DNA from: Bacillota bacterium
Lineage (GTDB): Bacteria; Bacillota; Clostridia; Christensenellales; QAND01
DNA length: 9,985 bases
Reading direction: 5' to 3'
Assembly (NCBI GenBank): GCA_019415425.1
Contig: DXZF01000300.1
Coordinates: 1-9,985 of the forward strand
This document shows positions 1 through 7,074 of the stretch, in pieces (positions within the stretch are counted from its first letter, which is position 1; each line of letters opens with the position of its first letter). The notes under the pieces were generated by a model, which saw only the letters and a list, made by a program, of their open reading frames with translations, was not told where the DNA came from and made no database searches. Position numbers and translations under genes: made by a program.

Positions 1-702
1 GCACACCACCTTCCCGGCCTGGGTTTTGCTCTCGCCCTTTTTCTGGATCAGGAGCGCGCCGTTTTGGTCTGCGAGCACCATAAACAGCATGTGCAGGTCG
101 GATGCGCCCATGGCGCTGAGTGCTTGCAGCAGATCCGTCTCGTTGATGTGCAGCGCCCGAAGGTTGTTGCGGTCCAGCTTCCCATCCACCACCACCGTCA
201 TGGGCAATGTGGTCGCGCCCACCTGTACGCGCGCATCCCTGGCGGCAGCGGGCTTGGCGTCATTGTACAGGACCACGCTGAGCTTTCCATTGGTTTCCAG
301 CGTCGCGCGGTACACGTCTTTGAGATTGCTCACGTTGTTGACGCGCAGGTTTTCCATCAATTCCGGTAAGCTCATATTGAGTTTGCGCATCTCCTTTTCC
401 ATGGCAACGCCCTCTTTGACCAATACGCTCGGCCGCCCGCAAAACAGTACCCGCATGCCATGGCTTTTGAGCGAGAGCAGCGAAATCAGATTGTGGATGG
501 CAAACAGCGCCACCACCGGAATCATGCCCTCTACGATGGGCACGCCCGTATTCTGCATGGGCGTGGCGACAAGGTCTGCGATCAGCAGCGTGATGACCAG
601 CTCAAACGGTTGCAGTTCGCCGATCTGCCGCTTGCCCATCATCCGGATAAACAGGATGACGACCGCGTATAATAGCAGCGCGCGAAAGAAGATTGTCAAC
701 AT
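1..702 (-). CDS. DUF421 (YetF/YcaP-type) membrane protein, 3' end outside window
   Basis: Translating the minus strand from an ATG at 702 gives 234 residues with no stop before the window edge. The start is preceded by a strong GAAAGGAGGG at about 711-720. Three hydrophobic segments (roughly residues 5-20, 35-48 and 58-77) are followed by a cytoplasmic part. Family hallmarks of DUF421 are visible: RMMGKRQIGELQPFE (20-34), the GRP turn (89-91) before VLVKEG, and RKLNM (106-110) leading into a region rich in ENLRxNN. A later TLETNGKLSVV (134-144) and PMTVVVDGKL (167-176) are also typical. Members such as Bacillus YetF are about 230 residues, so only a few C-terminal residues should be missing. 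The family's biochemical role is not established; some members are linked to spore or envelope functions. No convincing promoter is visible upstream. Family assignment is firm and function is open. Confidence 0.9.
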   Translation of the reverse strand, partial: MLTIFFRALLLYAVVILFIRMMGKRQIGELQPFELVITLLIADLVATPMQNTGVPIVEGMIPVVALFAIHNLISLLSLKSHGMRVLFCGRPSVLVKEGVAMEKEMRKLNMSLPELMENLRVNNVSNLKDVYRATLETNGKLSVVLYNDAKPAAARDARVQVGATTLPMTVVVDGKLDRNNLRALHINETDLLQALSAMGASDLHMLFMVLADQNGALLIQKKGESKTQAGKVVC

Positions 703-808
703 CTCGCATCCCTCCTTTCGCCCTATTCTGTAACGGCCAAAGCCAAAGTATGCGTGCGCCACAATTCTGCCCAAATACAGAAAACAACATTTTCAGTCCA
801 ACCCCAAC

Positions 809-834
809 ATTGTCACAATTGTAGGGTATATAAT
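809..834 (+). promoter_or_regulatory. putative promoter region of the htrA-like gene, with small dyad
   Basis: A perfect -10 box TATAAT lies at 829-834, 36 bases before the start codon. A matching -35 is not clear: TTGTCA at 810-815 is only 13 bases away, and the 17-base position reads AACATT. An 11-base dyad, ATTGT-c-ACAAT (809-819), lies just upstream of the -10 and could be an operator or chance. The rest of the 703-870 gap between the two divergent genes shows nothing else I can support. Confidence 0.4.
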
Positions 835-870
835 AGGCATGAGAAATGGATAAGGAGGGCCGATTCCATC

Positions 871-2139
871 ATGAATGAAACGCAGGGCTCGAACACATAT
901 ACACAGAACCAGGATCCATACGGCTGGGCAAGGTTTCGCCAAACTACCAACAGCCAGTCTTCTTCCACCGGCCATGACAGTACGCCGCCACAGCCGCCCC
1001 GGCGCAAAAAGCGTCGCATGGGCACTGTGGCGATGCTGCTCTGCACCGCCATCGTCGGCGGGGCGCTGGGGGGAGGCGGCGTGTACCTCGCGCTGCACGG
1101 GCAGATGGAAAGCGCCGTCAACGAAGCGGTGACGCAGGCGACGAACAAATTGTCGCTGCAGCCCAGCACCAGCAATACCACCGTCTCTTCCGTCAATACG
1201 CCGGACGCGTTGGCCGGCGTAATCGAGACGGCTTCGCAGGGCGTGGTGTCCATACAGGCGCTGGTCCAGTCGGGCGGCAATTACTTTGGCCAGGGTGGGC
1301 AATCCACCAGTTCCGGCTCGGGCGTCATCATCCGCAGTGACGGGGTCATCGTCACCAACCAGCACGTGATCGACGGCGCAAGCCGGATCGTCGTCTACTT
1401 GAAAAACGGACAGGAGTACGAGGCGGAACTGATCGGCGAGGACGCGCAGAGCGATCTCGCCGTGTTGAAGATTGATGCGACGGATCTTTACGCCGTACCG
1501 ATCGGCGATTCCAGCAGCCTGCAACAGGGCCAGACGGCCATCGTCATTGGCAACCCGCTGGGCGAGCTCAACGGCTCGGCCACGGTGGGCATCATCAGCG
1601 CAACAGACCGCACTGTGCAGATCAACGGCAATACCATGAACGTCCTGCAGACCGACGCAGCCGTCAATCCCGGCAACTCGGGCGGCGCGCTGCTCAACAG
1701 CCAGGGCCAGCTGATCGGCATCGTCAATGCCAAGTCGGTGGGTACCGATGTGGAGGGCTTGGGCTTTGCCATCCCCATCCACCGGGCCAGCTCCATCATC
1801 GAGCAGCTGCTCACCTACGGCTATGTCAGGGATCGGGCGACGTTGGGCATCTCCATGCAGCAGATTTCCAGCTCGCGCTGGGGCTATGAGGCCGGCGTGT
1901 ACATCGTACAGGTCAACGACGGCACGGCCGCGGCCGATGCGGGGCTGCAGGTGGGCGATCGCATCGTCTCGATCGACGGCAATACCATCTCCACCATCAG
2001 CGATGCAGAAGCGTTCTTTAGCAACTGTACGGTGGGGCAGACCATTCACATGGTGGTCAACCGCGACGGGCAGGAGATGAGTTTTGACATCACGCTGCGC
2101 AACGCCACGGCCACCCAGACTTCCTCCCAGGGCAACTGA
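871..2139 (+). CDS. htrA: HtrA/DegP-like membrane-anchored serine protease with PDZ domain
   Basis: This 422-residue protein should be a trypsin-like envelope protease/chaperone that handles misfolded exported proteins. A polar, Gln/Ser/Pro-rich N-terminus ends in a basic patch (PRRKKRR, 43-49), followed by one membrane segment (about 51-73), so the protease faces the outside. The catalytic triad is visible: His165 in TNQHVIDG, Asp195 in SDLAVLKI, Ser270 in NPGNSGGALLN. A single PDZ domain spans about 325-410 (GVYIVQVND, AGLQVGDRIVSIDG). The length fits Firmicute HtrA/YkdA-type enzymes. I chose the ATG at 871 because AAGGAGGG (852-859) precedes it and the protein then begins like family members. 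The frame stays open upstream to 754, but that extension covers the -10 box. The gene is transcribed alone, divergent from the DUF421 gene, and ends before a strong terminator. The family is often under envelope-stress control; no two-component binding site was identified. Confidence 0.95.
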   Translation: MNETQGSNTYTQNQDPYGWARFRQTTNSQSSSTGHDSTPPQPPRRKKRRMGTVAMLLCTAIVGGALGGGGVYLALHGQMESAVNEAVTQATNKLSLQPSTSNTTVSSVNTPDALAGVIETASQGVVSIQALVQSGGNYFGQGGQSTSSGSGVIIRSDGVIVTNQHVIDGASRIVVYLKNGQEYEAELIGEDAQSDLAVLKIDATDLYAVPIGDSSSLQQGQTAIVIGNPLGELNGSATVGIISATDRTVQINGNTMNVLQTDAAVNPGNSGGALLNSQGQLIGIVNAKSVGTDVEGLGFAIPIHRASSIIEQLLTYGYVRDRATLGISMQQISSSRWGYEAGVYIVQVNDGTAAADAGLQVGDRIVSIDGNTISTISDAEAFFSNCTVGQTIHMVVNRDGQEMSFDITLRNATATQTSSQGN

Positions 2140-2191
2140 CCCCCCTCCCATTCTCATTCTTCATAGAGAGAATGTTCCTATACCCCAAACG

Positions 2192-2225
2192 AAAAGGCGG
2201 ATCCGCTCAACCGGATCCGCCTTTT
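2192..2225. terminator. bidirectional Rho-independent terminator between htrA and the thiamine operon
   Basis: A perfect 14-bp stem, AAAAGGCGGATCCG paired with CGGATCCGCCTTTT, encloses a 6-base loop. The stem ends in an A run on one side and a T run on the other, so it can stop transcripts from both directions. It lies 52 bases after the protease stop codon and 43 bases after the HAD gene's stop, as expected for two convergent units. Confidence 0.93.
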
Positions 2226-2268
2226 CTCTGCATTCATATGGAATGGCGCACGTCTTTGCACGGCAGGT

Positions 2269-2931
2269 TTATCGTTTGCCCAACAATTCGGCAAAATCGC
2301 ACAGCGCATAGTCGGCTTCCCATTGCATCTGGGGCCAGTCCTCCTTTGCGGCTGCGTCGTACACGGCGACCGTGACGGCGCCTGCCGCCTTGGCGCCCCG
2401 AATTCCCTGTAAAATGTCTTCAAACACGGCGCACTGTGCAGGCGGCACGTCAAGCTTTTGCGCGGCCAACAGATAGATATCCGGGAAGCCCTTTCCGCGC
2501 GTCACATCGGCCGTGGTCACAATGGCGTCAAACCAATCCCGTAGCCCGTGCCGTTTGAGCACCGGCTCGTACAGCACGGCGGGCGAGGCCGTGGCCAGCG
2601 CGATGGGGATGCCGCGTTCCCGGCAATTCTCGAGCAGCGCGCGGGCATGCGGTTTGAGTTCGATGGTGTTGCCGTACGCCTGGATCGCCATATCCATCCA
2701 CATATCCAGCACCTGCTGCTCGGTCAACTGAAGGCCGTATCGCTCGATGGTGTACCGGGCCGCCTCTTCGTAGTGCATGCTGCCCACGGCCCTGGTATAG
2801 GAGGCGTCACAGGCGATCCCATACCTGGCCAGAAAGTCGATATCGACCTGCTCCCATACGCCCATGGAGTCGATCAGCGTGCCGTCCAAATCAAAGATCG
2901 CGCCGCGGATGCGCGAGAACAGCTTATGCAT
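2269..2931 (-). CDS. HAD-superfamily phosphatase (beta-phosphoglucomutase-like), last gene of thiamine operon
   Basis: This 220-residue protein should be a metal-dependent phosphohydrolase. HAD motif I is FDLDGT with nucleophile Asp14 and acid/base Asp16. Motif II is ALATAS around 111-116, motif III Lys147 in GKGFPD, and motif IV FED (170-172). An alpha-helical cap sits at about 17-85, as in the beta-phosphoglucomutase-like subfamily. The start overlaps the end of thiE by 8 bases and has no good Shine-Dalgarno sequence, so it is probably translated by coupling. Its position as the last gene of a TPP-riboswitch operon suggests a thiamine-related substrate. One inference is dephosphorylation of thiamine phosphate, which bacteria without ThiL need before thiamine pyrophosphokinase; another is removal of phosphate from HMP-P or a damaged by-product. 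HAD substrate specificity cannot be read from the sequence, so the fold is firm and the substrate is not. Confidence 0.9.
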   Translation of the reverse strand: MHKLFSRIRGAIFDLDGTLIDSMGVWEQVDIDFLARYGIACDASYTRAVGSMHYEEAARYTIERYGLQLTEQQVLDMWMDMAIQAYGNTIELKPHARALLENCRERGIPIALATASPAVLYEPVLKRHGLRDWFDAIVTTADVTRGKGFPDIYLLAAQKLDVPPAQCAVFEDILQGIRGAKAAGAVTVAVYDAAAKEDWPQMQWEADYALCDFAELLGKR

Positions 2932-3571
2932 GGGCCGTTCCCATCGTCTGCTGCCACAGCGCCTTCAGATGCCGCGTTGCCGCTGTGATATCGGGCTGCC
3001 CCACGATGGCGGACACCACCGCCATGCCGTCTACACCCGTCCCGGCAAAACTGGGGATGGTGTGCGCGTTGATGCCCCCAATCACCACGATGGGCAGCTT
3101 GACCGCAGCGCGAATCTGCGCCAGCACCTGCATGCTGACCGCATCGGCATCCGCCTTGGTACTGGTCGCAAACATCGCGCCCACGCCCAAATAATCGGCT
3201 CCATCTGCCTGCGCCGCCACCGCCTCCTCGACGGTGGAAGCCGAAACGCCCAAAATCGCGTCCTCGCCCATCACTTTGCGCGCGACGGCGACCGGCAGAT
3301 CCTCCTGCCCCACGTGCAGGCCCTGCGCGCCGACGGCCAACGCGATGTCCATCCGGTCGTTGATCAAAAGCGGCACCTGATAGCGATCGGTGACGGCTTT
3401 GACGCGCAGCGCGGTCTGGTAAAATGCGCGCGAATCCAAATCCTTTTCCCGCAACTGTACCAGCGTACACCCGCCCGCGATGGCCTGCTCCACGGAATCT
3501 TCCACCGTCTTTGCCGTCATCAGTTGGCGGTCGGTGACCAGGTAGACGCTGTAATCAACCTTCGGCTTCAT
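2924..3571 (-). CDS. thiE: thiamine-phosphate synthase ThiE
   Basis: This 215-residue TIM-barrel enzyme joins HMP-pyrophosphate and thiazole phosphate to give thiamine phosphate in the cytoplasm. Visible family motifs are YLVTDR (10-15), QLREK (39-43), INDR (70-73), GLHVGQEDLP (84-93), GVGAMFATSTKADA (129-142), IGGIN (164-168) and GMAVVSAI (182-189). The length is normal for the family. The ATG at 3571 was chosen because the sequence from there starts like ThiE; the open frame continues upstream to 3748, but that part is the shadow of thiM. The ribosome site is modest (GGGGGAAG). The gene overlaps the end of thiM by 17 bases and the start of the HAD gene by 8, which implies tight translational coupling. 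In the phosphate-binding loop the usual FPT is FAT; this alternative also occurs, as far as I recall, in clostridial enzymes. Confidence 0.96.
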   Translation of the reverse strand: MKPKVDYSVYLVTDRQLMTAKTVEDSVEQAIAGGCTLVQLREKDLDSRAFYQTALRVKAVTDRYQVPLLINDRMDIALAVGAQGLHVGQEDLPVAVARKVMGEDAILGVSASTVEEAVAAQADGADYLGVGAMFATSTKADADAVSMQVLAQIRAAVKLPIVVIGGINAHTIPSFAGTGVDGMAVVSAIVGQPDITAATRHLKALWQQTMGTAHA

Positions 3572-4388
3572 CGATCTTCCCCCGTGCGCGCAGCGCGTCT
3601 GCATCCAGCTGGCTGATTGCATCCAAAATGGCCATGTGGTAGCTGCCGTTGCCGATCTGCCCCGCGCGCTCATAGGCGATTTCGCCGGCAATGCCCATGC
3701 TGGCAATGCCCGCCGCCGCGGCAACAAACGCATCGCTGCCCGCGCCACAGTACGCGCCCACCAGCGAAGAGCACATGCAGCCGGTGCCGGTGATGCTGGA
3801 AAGCTTCGGATGGCCGTTGTGAATCAGCGCCACGCGCGCGCCGTCCGTCACGATGTCAACCGCGCCGGTGATGGCGACGGTGCACTGCAGTTTCTGCGCC
3901 AACGCCTTGGCCATCTGCACGCTGCTCTCCAGGCCATCGCGCATGTCCTCCTCCGCCGCGTCTACGCCCTTGGTGTTGGACGCGAGTCCGCTGATAAAGC
4001 GGATTTCCGACAGATTGCCGCGCAGGACCGAGAGCTTGACCTCGTCGATGAGCATCTGCGTCGTCTCGTTGCGCAGCGCCGACGCACCCGCGCCGACCGG
4101 GTCCAGCACCACGGGAATGCCGGCCTCATTGGCCGCCTTGCCCGAGGCGAGCATGGAAGAGACGGTGCGCGTGTTGAGCGTGCCGATGTTGAGCACCAGC
4201 GCCGAAGAGATGCGCGTGATATCGGCCGCCTCCGCAATGTCGTCGGCCATGATGGGCGACGCACCGATGGCGAGCACGATGTTGGCGCAATCGTTGACGG
4301 TCACGTAGTTGGTCAGGTGGTGGATCAGCGGCTTTTGCTGCCGCACTTGCGTATTCAGTGCCGCAATGGCATCAATCAAGTTTCCCAT
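3555..4388 (-). CDS. thiM: hydroxyethylthiazole kinase ThiM
   Basis: This 277-residue ribokinase-like enzyme phosphorylates hydroxyethylthiazole, the salvage route to the thiazole half of thiamine. Diagnostic segments are HHLTNYVTVNDCAN (23-36), ASPIMADD (43-50), DPVGAG (96-101), RGNLSEI (123-129) and the anion-hole/catalytic loop GTGCM with Cys204 (201-205), then GNGSYH (246-251). The start at 4388 has AAAGGAG upstream, which lies inside the last codons of thiC; only 4 bases separate the thiC stop from this start. The frame remains open to 4595, but that stretch is antisense-free thiC coding sequence in another frame and does not resemble ThiM. With no thiG/thiH/thiS nearby, ThiM may be the main source of the thiazole moiety, which would make the cell dependent on external thiazole unless those genes lie elsewhere. 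Confidence 0.96.
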   Translation of the reverse strand: MGNLIDAIAALNTQVRQQKPLIHHLTNYVTVNDCANIVLAIGASPIMADDIAEAADITRISSALVLNIGTLNTRTVSSMLASGKAANEAGIPVVLDPVGAGASALRNETTQMLIDEVKLSVLRGNLSEIRFISGLASNTKGVDAAEEDMRDGLESSVQMAKALAQKLQCTVAITGAVDIVTDGARVALIHNGHPKLSSITGTGCMCSSLVGAYCGAGSDAFVAAAAGIASMGIAGEIAYERAGQIGNGSYHMAILDAISQLDADALRARGKIDEAEG

Positions 4389-4392
4389 AGCG

Positions 4393-5715
4393 TCATTTCT
4401 CCTTTGTTTCATCTTGCAGAATTTCGACGGTTTTGCCTTCCAGAATGCGGCTGGTGGTGCGCATCGCACACATCTTGCCGCACATCGAACAGCTGTGCCG
4501 GTCGGCCGGCGGCTTGCTCTCAAAGTACGCACGCGGCTTGTCGTGGTCAATGGCCAGGGCGAACATCTGCTCCCAGTCAAAGGCCTTGCGCGCATCGCTC
4601 ATGCGGTTGTCCACTTCGCGTGCGCCGGGCACCTTTTTGGCAATGTCGCCGGCGTGTGCGGCAATTTTGGCCGCTACGATGCCCTCTTTGACGTCGCAAA
4701 GATCCGGCAGGCGCAAATGCTCGGCCGGCGTCACATAGCACAGAAAGTCGGCGCCGTTGGCCGCGGCCACTGCGCCGCCAATGGCAGAGGTGATATGGTC
4801 ATACCCCGGTGCGATATCCGTTACGATGGGGCCCAGCACATAGAACGGCGCGTTGTGGCACAGCCGCTTTTGCAGTTTCATATTGGCCGCCACCTCGTCC
4901 AGCGCCATGTGCCCCGGCCCTTCCACCATCACCTGTACGTCGCGTGCCCAGGCGCGCTGTGTCAAATGCCCCAGCTCAATCAGTTCACAGATCTGCCCGG
5001 CATCCGTCGCATCGTCGATGCAGCCCGGCCGCAGCGCGTCGCCCAGGCTGATGGTCACATCGTACGCGCGCAGAATGTCCAGCACGTCGTCATAGTACTC
5101 GAAAAACGGGTTCTCGTTGCCCGTCATCTCCATCCATGCAAACAGCAGCGAGCCGCCGCGCGAGACGATGTTGGTGCGCCGCTTGTCGCGCGCAAACGCC
5201 TCGACCGTGCGGCGGTTGATACCTGCGTGAATGGTCATGAAGTCCACGCCCTCTTTGGCATGCGATTCCACCACGCGCAGAAAGTCCTGCGCCGTGATCT
5301 GCTGCAGGTCCTTTTCCAGATACCCGATCGCATCGTAAATCGGCACCGTGCCGATCATCGCGGTGGACATCTCAATCAAGGCCTGGCGGAACGGGCGCGT
5401 CTTGCCGTAATTGCTCAGATCCATAATGGCCTCGGCGCCCATGTCAATGGCGAGTTTGACCTTTTCCATCTCCTCGGTGTAATCGGGGCAATCGCCGGAG
5501 ATGCCCAGGTTGACGTTGATCTTGGTGCGCAGCCCCGTGCCGATGCCGTACGGGTGCAACGAGGTATGGCGAATGTTGGCGGGGATGGCGATCTCGCCCG
5601 CGGCTACGCGCTGCAACAGCAGCGCCTCGTCCATGCCCTCTTCACAGGCCACCTGGCGCATCTGCTCGGTGAGCACCCCGTGCTTGGCGGCCTCCATCTG
5701 CGTGGCGTATTTCAT
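4393..5715 (-). CDS. thiC: phosphomethylpyrimidine synthase ThiC, short form
   Basis: This 440-residue radical-SAM enzyme converts aminoimidazole ribotide to HMP-P, the pyrimidine half of thiamine. It is the short form without the N-terminal extension found in proteobacterial enzymes of about 600 residues. Recognisable core segments include [10 protein letters not shown] (46-55), [78 protein letters not shown] and [20 protein letters not shown]. The C-terminal iron-sulfur cysteines are Cys409, Cys412 and Cys416, spaced C-x2-C-x3-C, one residue tighter than the commonly quoted C-x2-C-x4-C. The ATG at 5715 has GGGAGGA upstream and overlaps the thiD stop codon as ATGA. The thiM ribosome site lies within its last codons. 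The oxygen-sensitive cluster fits an anaerobe but does not prove it. Confidence 0.97.
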   Translation of the reverse strand: MKYATQMEAAKHGVLTEQMRQVACEEGMDEALLLQRVAAGEIAIPANIRHTSLHPYGIGTGLRTKINVNLGISGDCPDYTEEMEKVKLAIDMGAEAIMDLSNYGKTRPFRQALIEMSTAMIGTVPIYDAIGYLEKDLQQITAQDFLRVVESHAKEGVDFMTIHAGINRRTVEAFARDKRRTNIVSRGGSLLFAWMEMTGNENPFFEYYDDVLDILRAYDVTISLGDALRPGCIDDATDAGQICELIELGHLTQRAWARDVQVMVEGPGHMALDEVAANMKLQKRLCHNAPFYVLGPIVTDIAPGYDHITSAIGGAVAAANGADFLCYVTPAEHLRLPDLCDVKEGIVAAKIAAHAGDIAKKVPGAREVDNRMSDARKAFDWEQMFALAIDHDKPRAYFESKPPADRHSCSMCGKMCAMRTTSRILEGKTVEILQDETKEK

Positions 5716-6545
5716 TGCGATTTCCTCCCTTGCGATGCAATCGTATCGTTCAGCCCGCTCTTCTCATACAGCTCATAAAAGTGGTGCGTCGGGCCGTGCC
5801 CGTGGCCCAGCGGCAACGCGTGTGCAATGGCCGTCGTCACATAGTGCTTGGCCGCCAATACCGCCTGTTGCAGATTGGCGCCGCGCGCCAAATGGGCCGC
5901 AATGGCGGAGGAATACGTGCAGCCCGTCCCGTGCGTGTTTTTGGTCTCGATGCGCTGCGCGGCAAAGTGCGTAATCTGTACGCCGTCAAACAGCACATCC
6001 ACTGCGTCGCCCGTCTTGTGCCCGCCCTTGACCAGCACCGCTTTGGGCCCCAGCTGCGCGATGGCGTGCGCCGCCTGCTCCATCTGCGTCACGGTTTCGA
6101 TCCGCATACCGGTGATCTCCTCCGCCTCCGGGATGTTGGGGGTGAGCAAATCGCAAAGCGGCAACACTTCTCTTTTCAACGTGTCCATCGCCTCGGGTTG
6201 CATGAGCGGGCTGCCATTTTTGGCGATCATCACCGGATCCAGCACCACATTTTGCATGTGATACTGCGCAATCTTCTGCGCCACGGCCCGCATGCTTTCG
6301 GGGCGGTTGAGCATGCCAATCTTCACGGCGTTTACCTCGATGTCTTCAAACACCGCGTCGATCTGCTGTTGGATCATGGCGGGCGAGATGTCCTCAATGC
6401 CGATCACACGGCACGTGTTCTCCGCCACCACCGATACGATGACGCTCATGCCAAATACGCCGTTGGCGGAAAACGTCTTGAGGTCGGCCTGGATGCCGGC
6501 GCCGCCGCTGCAGTCGGATCCGGCAATGGTCAATGCTGTCTGCAT
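5712..6545 (-). CDS. thiD: hydroxymethylpyrimidine/phosphomethylpyrimidine kinase ThiD
   Basis: This 277-residue ribokinase-fold enzyme phosphorylates HMP to HMP-P and HMP-P to HMP-PP, the activated pyrimidine used by ThiE. Family signatures are [16 protein letters not shown] (6-21), VKIGML (74-79), LDPVM (102-106), [12 protein letters not shown] (135-146), VKGGH (172-176), the catalytic loop [14 protein letters not shown] (204-217) with Cys209, and GHGPTHHF (249-256). The ATG at 6545 was chosen because the family's N-terminus begins there and AAGGAGGAG lies about 11 bases upstream. The frame is open upstream to 6674, but that part is the riboswitch terminator and aptamer. It is the first gene of the operon and so directly subject to the TPP riboswitch. 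Its stop overlaps the thiC start by 4 bases (ATGA). Confidence 0.96.
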   Translation of the reverse strand: MQTALTIAGSDCSGGAGIQADLKTFSANGVFGMSVIVSVVAENTCRVIGIEDISPAMIQQQIDAVFEDIEVNAVKIGMLNRPESMRAVAQKIAQYHMQNVVLDPVMIAKNGSPLMQPEAMDTLKREVLPLCDLLTPNIPEAEEITGMRIETVTQMEQAAHAIAQLGPKAVLVKGGHKTGDAVDVLFDGVQITHFAAQRIETKNTHGTGCTYSSAIAAHLARGANLQQAVLAAKHYVTTAIAHALPLGHGHGPTHHFYELYEKSGLNDTIASQGRKSQ

Positions 6546-6585
6546 GTTCTGATTTTCTCCTCCTTCGTTGCATGTGCATATAGAC

Positions 6586-6623
6586 AAAAAGGCGTGCTCC
6601 CCACCGTCTGTGGAGAACACGCC
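6586..6623 (-). terminator. intrinsic terminator in the thiamine operon leader (expression platform)
   Basis: Read on the minus strand, a 14-bp stem with two G-U pairs (GGCGTGTTCTCCAC against GTGGGGAGCACGCC, loop AGACG) is followed by TTTTT. It lies between the TPP aptamer and thiD, so it should end transcription early when TPP is bound. Bases 6606-6615 (CTCCACAGAC) in its left arm and loop could instead pair, with bulges, with the aptamer's 3' end GTCGTAGGGAG (6652-6642), which would be the antiterminator form. The terminator itself is clear; the alternative pairing is inference. Confidence 0.88.
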
Positions 6624-6637
6624 GAACGCCTCTGTTG

Positions 6638-6719
6638 TTTGCTCCCTACGACAGTATGAACTGACAGGTTCCAAGGGTCAGGTTTTACCTTCTCAACCGC
6701 AATGCGGTCCCCCCGCAAA
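6638..6719 (-). ncRNA. TPP riboswitch (THI element)
   Basis: On the minus strand the conserved TPP aptamer parts appear in order. A closing stem pairs TTTGC (6719-6715) with GCAAA (6642-6638), and a G run follows its 5' strand. Hairpin ACCGC-att-GCGGT is P3. The pyrimidine-binding loop reads TTGAGA (6696-6691) where the usual form is CTGAGA. An optional small hairpin AGGT/ACCT follows, then ACCC, then GGAACCTGTCAG and CTGTCGTAGGGA, the pyrophosphate-sensing arm with its near-invariant GTAGGGA end. It lies about 20 bases after the predicted transcription start and just upstream of a terminator and thiD, so it should switch off the whole thiamine operon when TPP is plentiful. Confidence 0.95.
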
Positions 6720-6746
6720 TCTGAATCTATACGCTTTTACGCATGC

Positions 6747-6775
6747 ATCCTACCACGATCGACAGGTGCTGTCAA
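6747..6775 (-). promoter_or_regulatory. sigma-A promoter of the thiamine operon
   Basis: On the minus strand a consensus -35 TTGACA (6775-6770) is separated by exactly 17 bases from -10 TAGGAT (6752-6747). Transcription would start near 6740, about 20 bases before the riboswitch. The spacing and box quality make this a strong call. Confidence 0.85.
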
Positions 6776-6777
6776 TC
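6757..6777. promoter_or_regulatory. candidate operator: 21-bp dyad over the thiamine promoter -35
   Basis: On the plus strand GAT-c-GACAG, spacer gtg, CTGTC-a-ATC form an inverted repeat with 8 of 9 positions pairing. It covers the -35 box of the thiamine promoter. A GCATGC pair (6741-6746 and 6788-6793) is symmetric around the same centre, and CTATACGC (6727-6734) with GCGTATAG (6802-6809) is symmetric to within 2 bases. The symmetry is seen; binding by a repressor is inference and no regulator was identified. Confidence 0.45.
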
Positions 6778-6850
6778 TTCGCCGCACGCATGCGCCCTGA
6801 CGCGTATAGAATTGCCCGCACGGCGCAAACTCTCTGTGAGGTGATGCCAT

Positions 6851-7024
6851 ATGGCCAAATATGCAGGACTGGACCAGCTTTTACAGCATGAACAGGAGGC
6901 GCGTTCGTATTTTGACGCGCTGCCCGACTACGTGCGCAGCAGCATTGAAGAGCGCAAGCAGAGCGTCAATTCATTTGAGAGCCTGCGCGACTATGCCGAG
7001 AACCTGCTGCGCGGGGACGACTGA
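6851..7024 (+). CDS. small conserved clostridial protein, 57 residues, function unknown
   Basis: Too short for a default length cutoff but well supported: an ATG at 6851 with a near-perfect GAGGTGAT ribosome site (6838-6845) 5 bases upstream, a 57-residue frame, and a strong terminator 8 bases after the stop. The product is soluble, acidic to neutral and helical. It has YFDALPDYV (20-28), then SVNSFESL (38-45), DYAEN (47-51) and the terminal LLRGDD (52-57). From memory, many Clostridia encode small proteins of this length with the same SFExLxxYAENL-RGD ending, annotated only as hypothetical. It has no membrane segment, signal peptide or cysteines. It is divergent from the thiamine operon and shares the intergenic dyad, but there is no direct sign of a thiamine role. 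A frame from the ATG at 6844 ends after 15 codons and is rejected. Confidence 0.8.
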   Translation: MAKYAGLDQLLQHEQEARSYFDALPDYVRSSIEERKQSVNSFESLRDYAENLLRGDD

Positions 7025-7032
7025 AGCCTGAA

Positions 7033-7074
7033 GCCAGCGGCGCAAAAACACGTTTGCGCCGCTGGCGCTTTTTT
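7033..7074 (+). terminator. Rho-independent terminator after the small protein gene
   Basis: A perfect 14-bp GC-rich stem, GCCAGCGGCGCAAA with TTTGCGCCGCTGGC, encloses a 6-base loop AACACG and is followed by GC and six T. It makes the 57-residue gene a single-gene transcript. Confidence 0.93.

Noticed and set aside
793..2157. Long minus-strand open frame of 454 codons opposite the HtrA gene
   Set aside because: It is a GC-rich antisense shadow. Its product is low-complexity with no recognisable motif, while the plus strand carries a full protease with catalytic triad.
3636..4691. Plus-strand open frame of 351 codons across thiM and the end of thiC
   Set aside because: It is antisense to two clearly recognised genes and has Arg/His/Ala-rich shadow composition.
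4309..5778. Long plus-strand open frame of 489 codons across thiC
   Set aside because: It is antisense to thiC, rich in His/Arg, with no family resemblance. ThiC motifs on the minus strand run the full length.
6546..6674. N-terminal extension of ThiD by 43 residues
   Set aside because: This stretch is the riboswitch terminator and aptamer, and ThiD family proteins begin at the later ATG.
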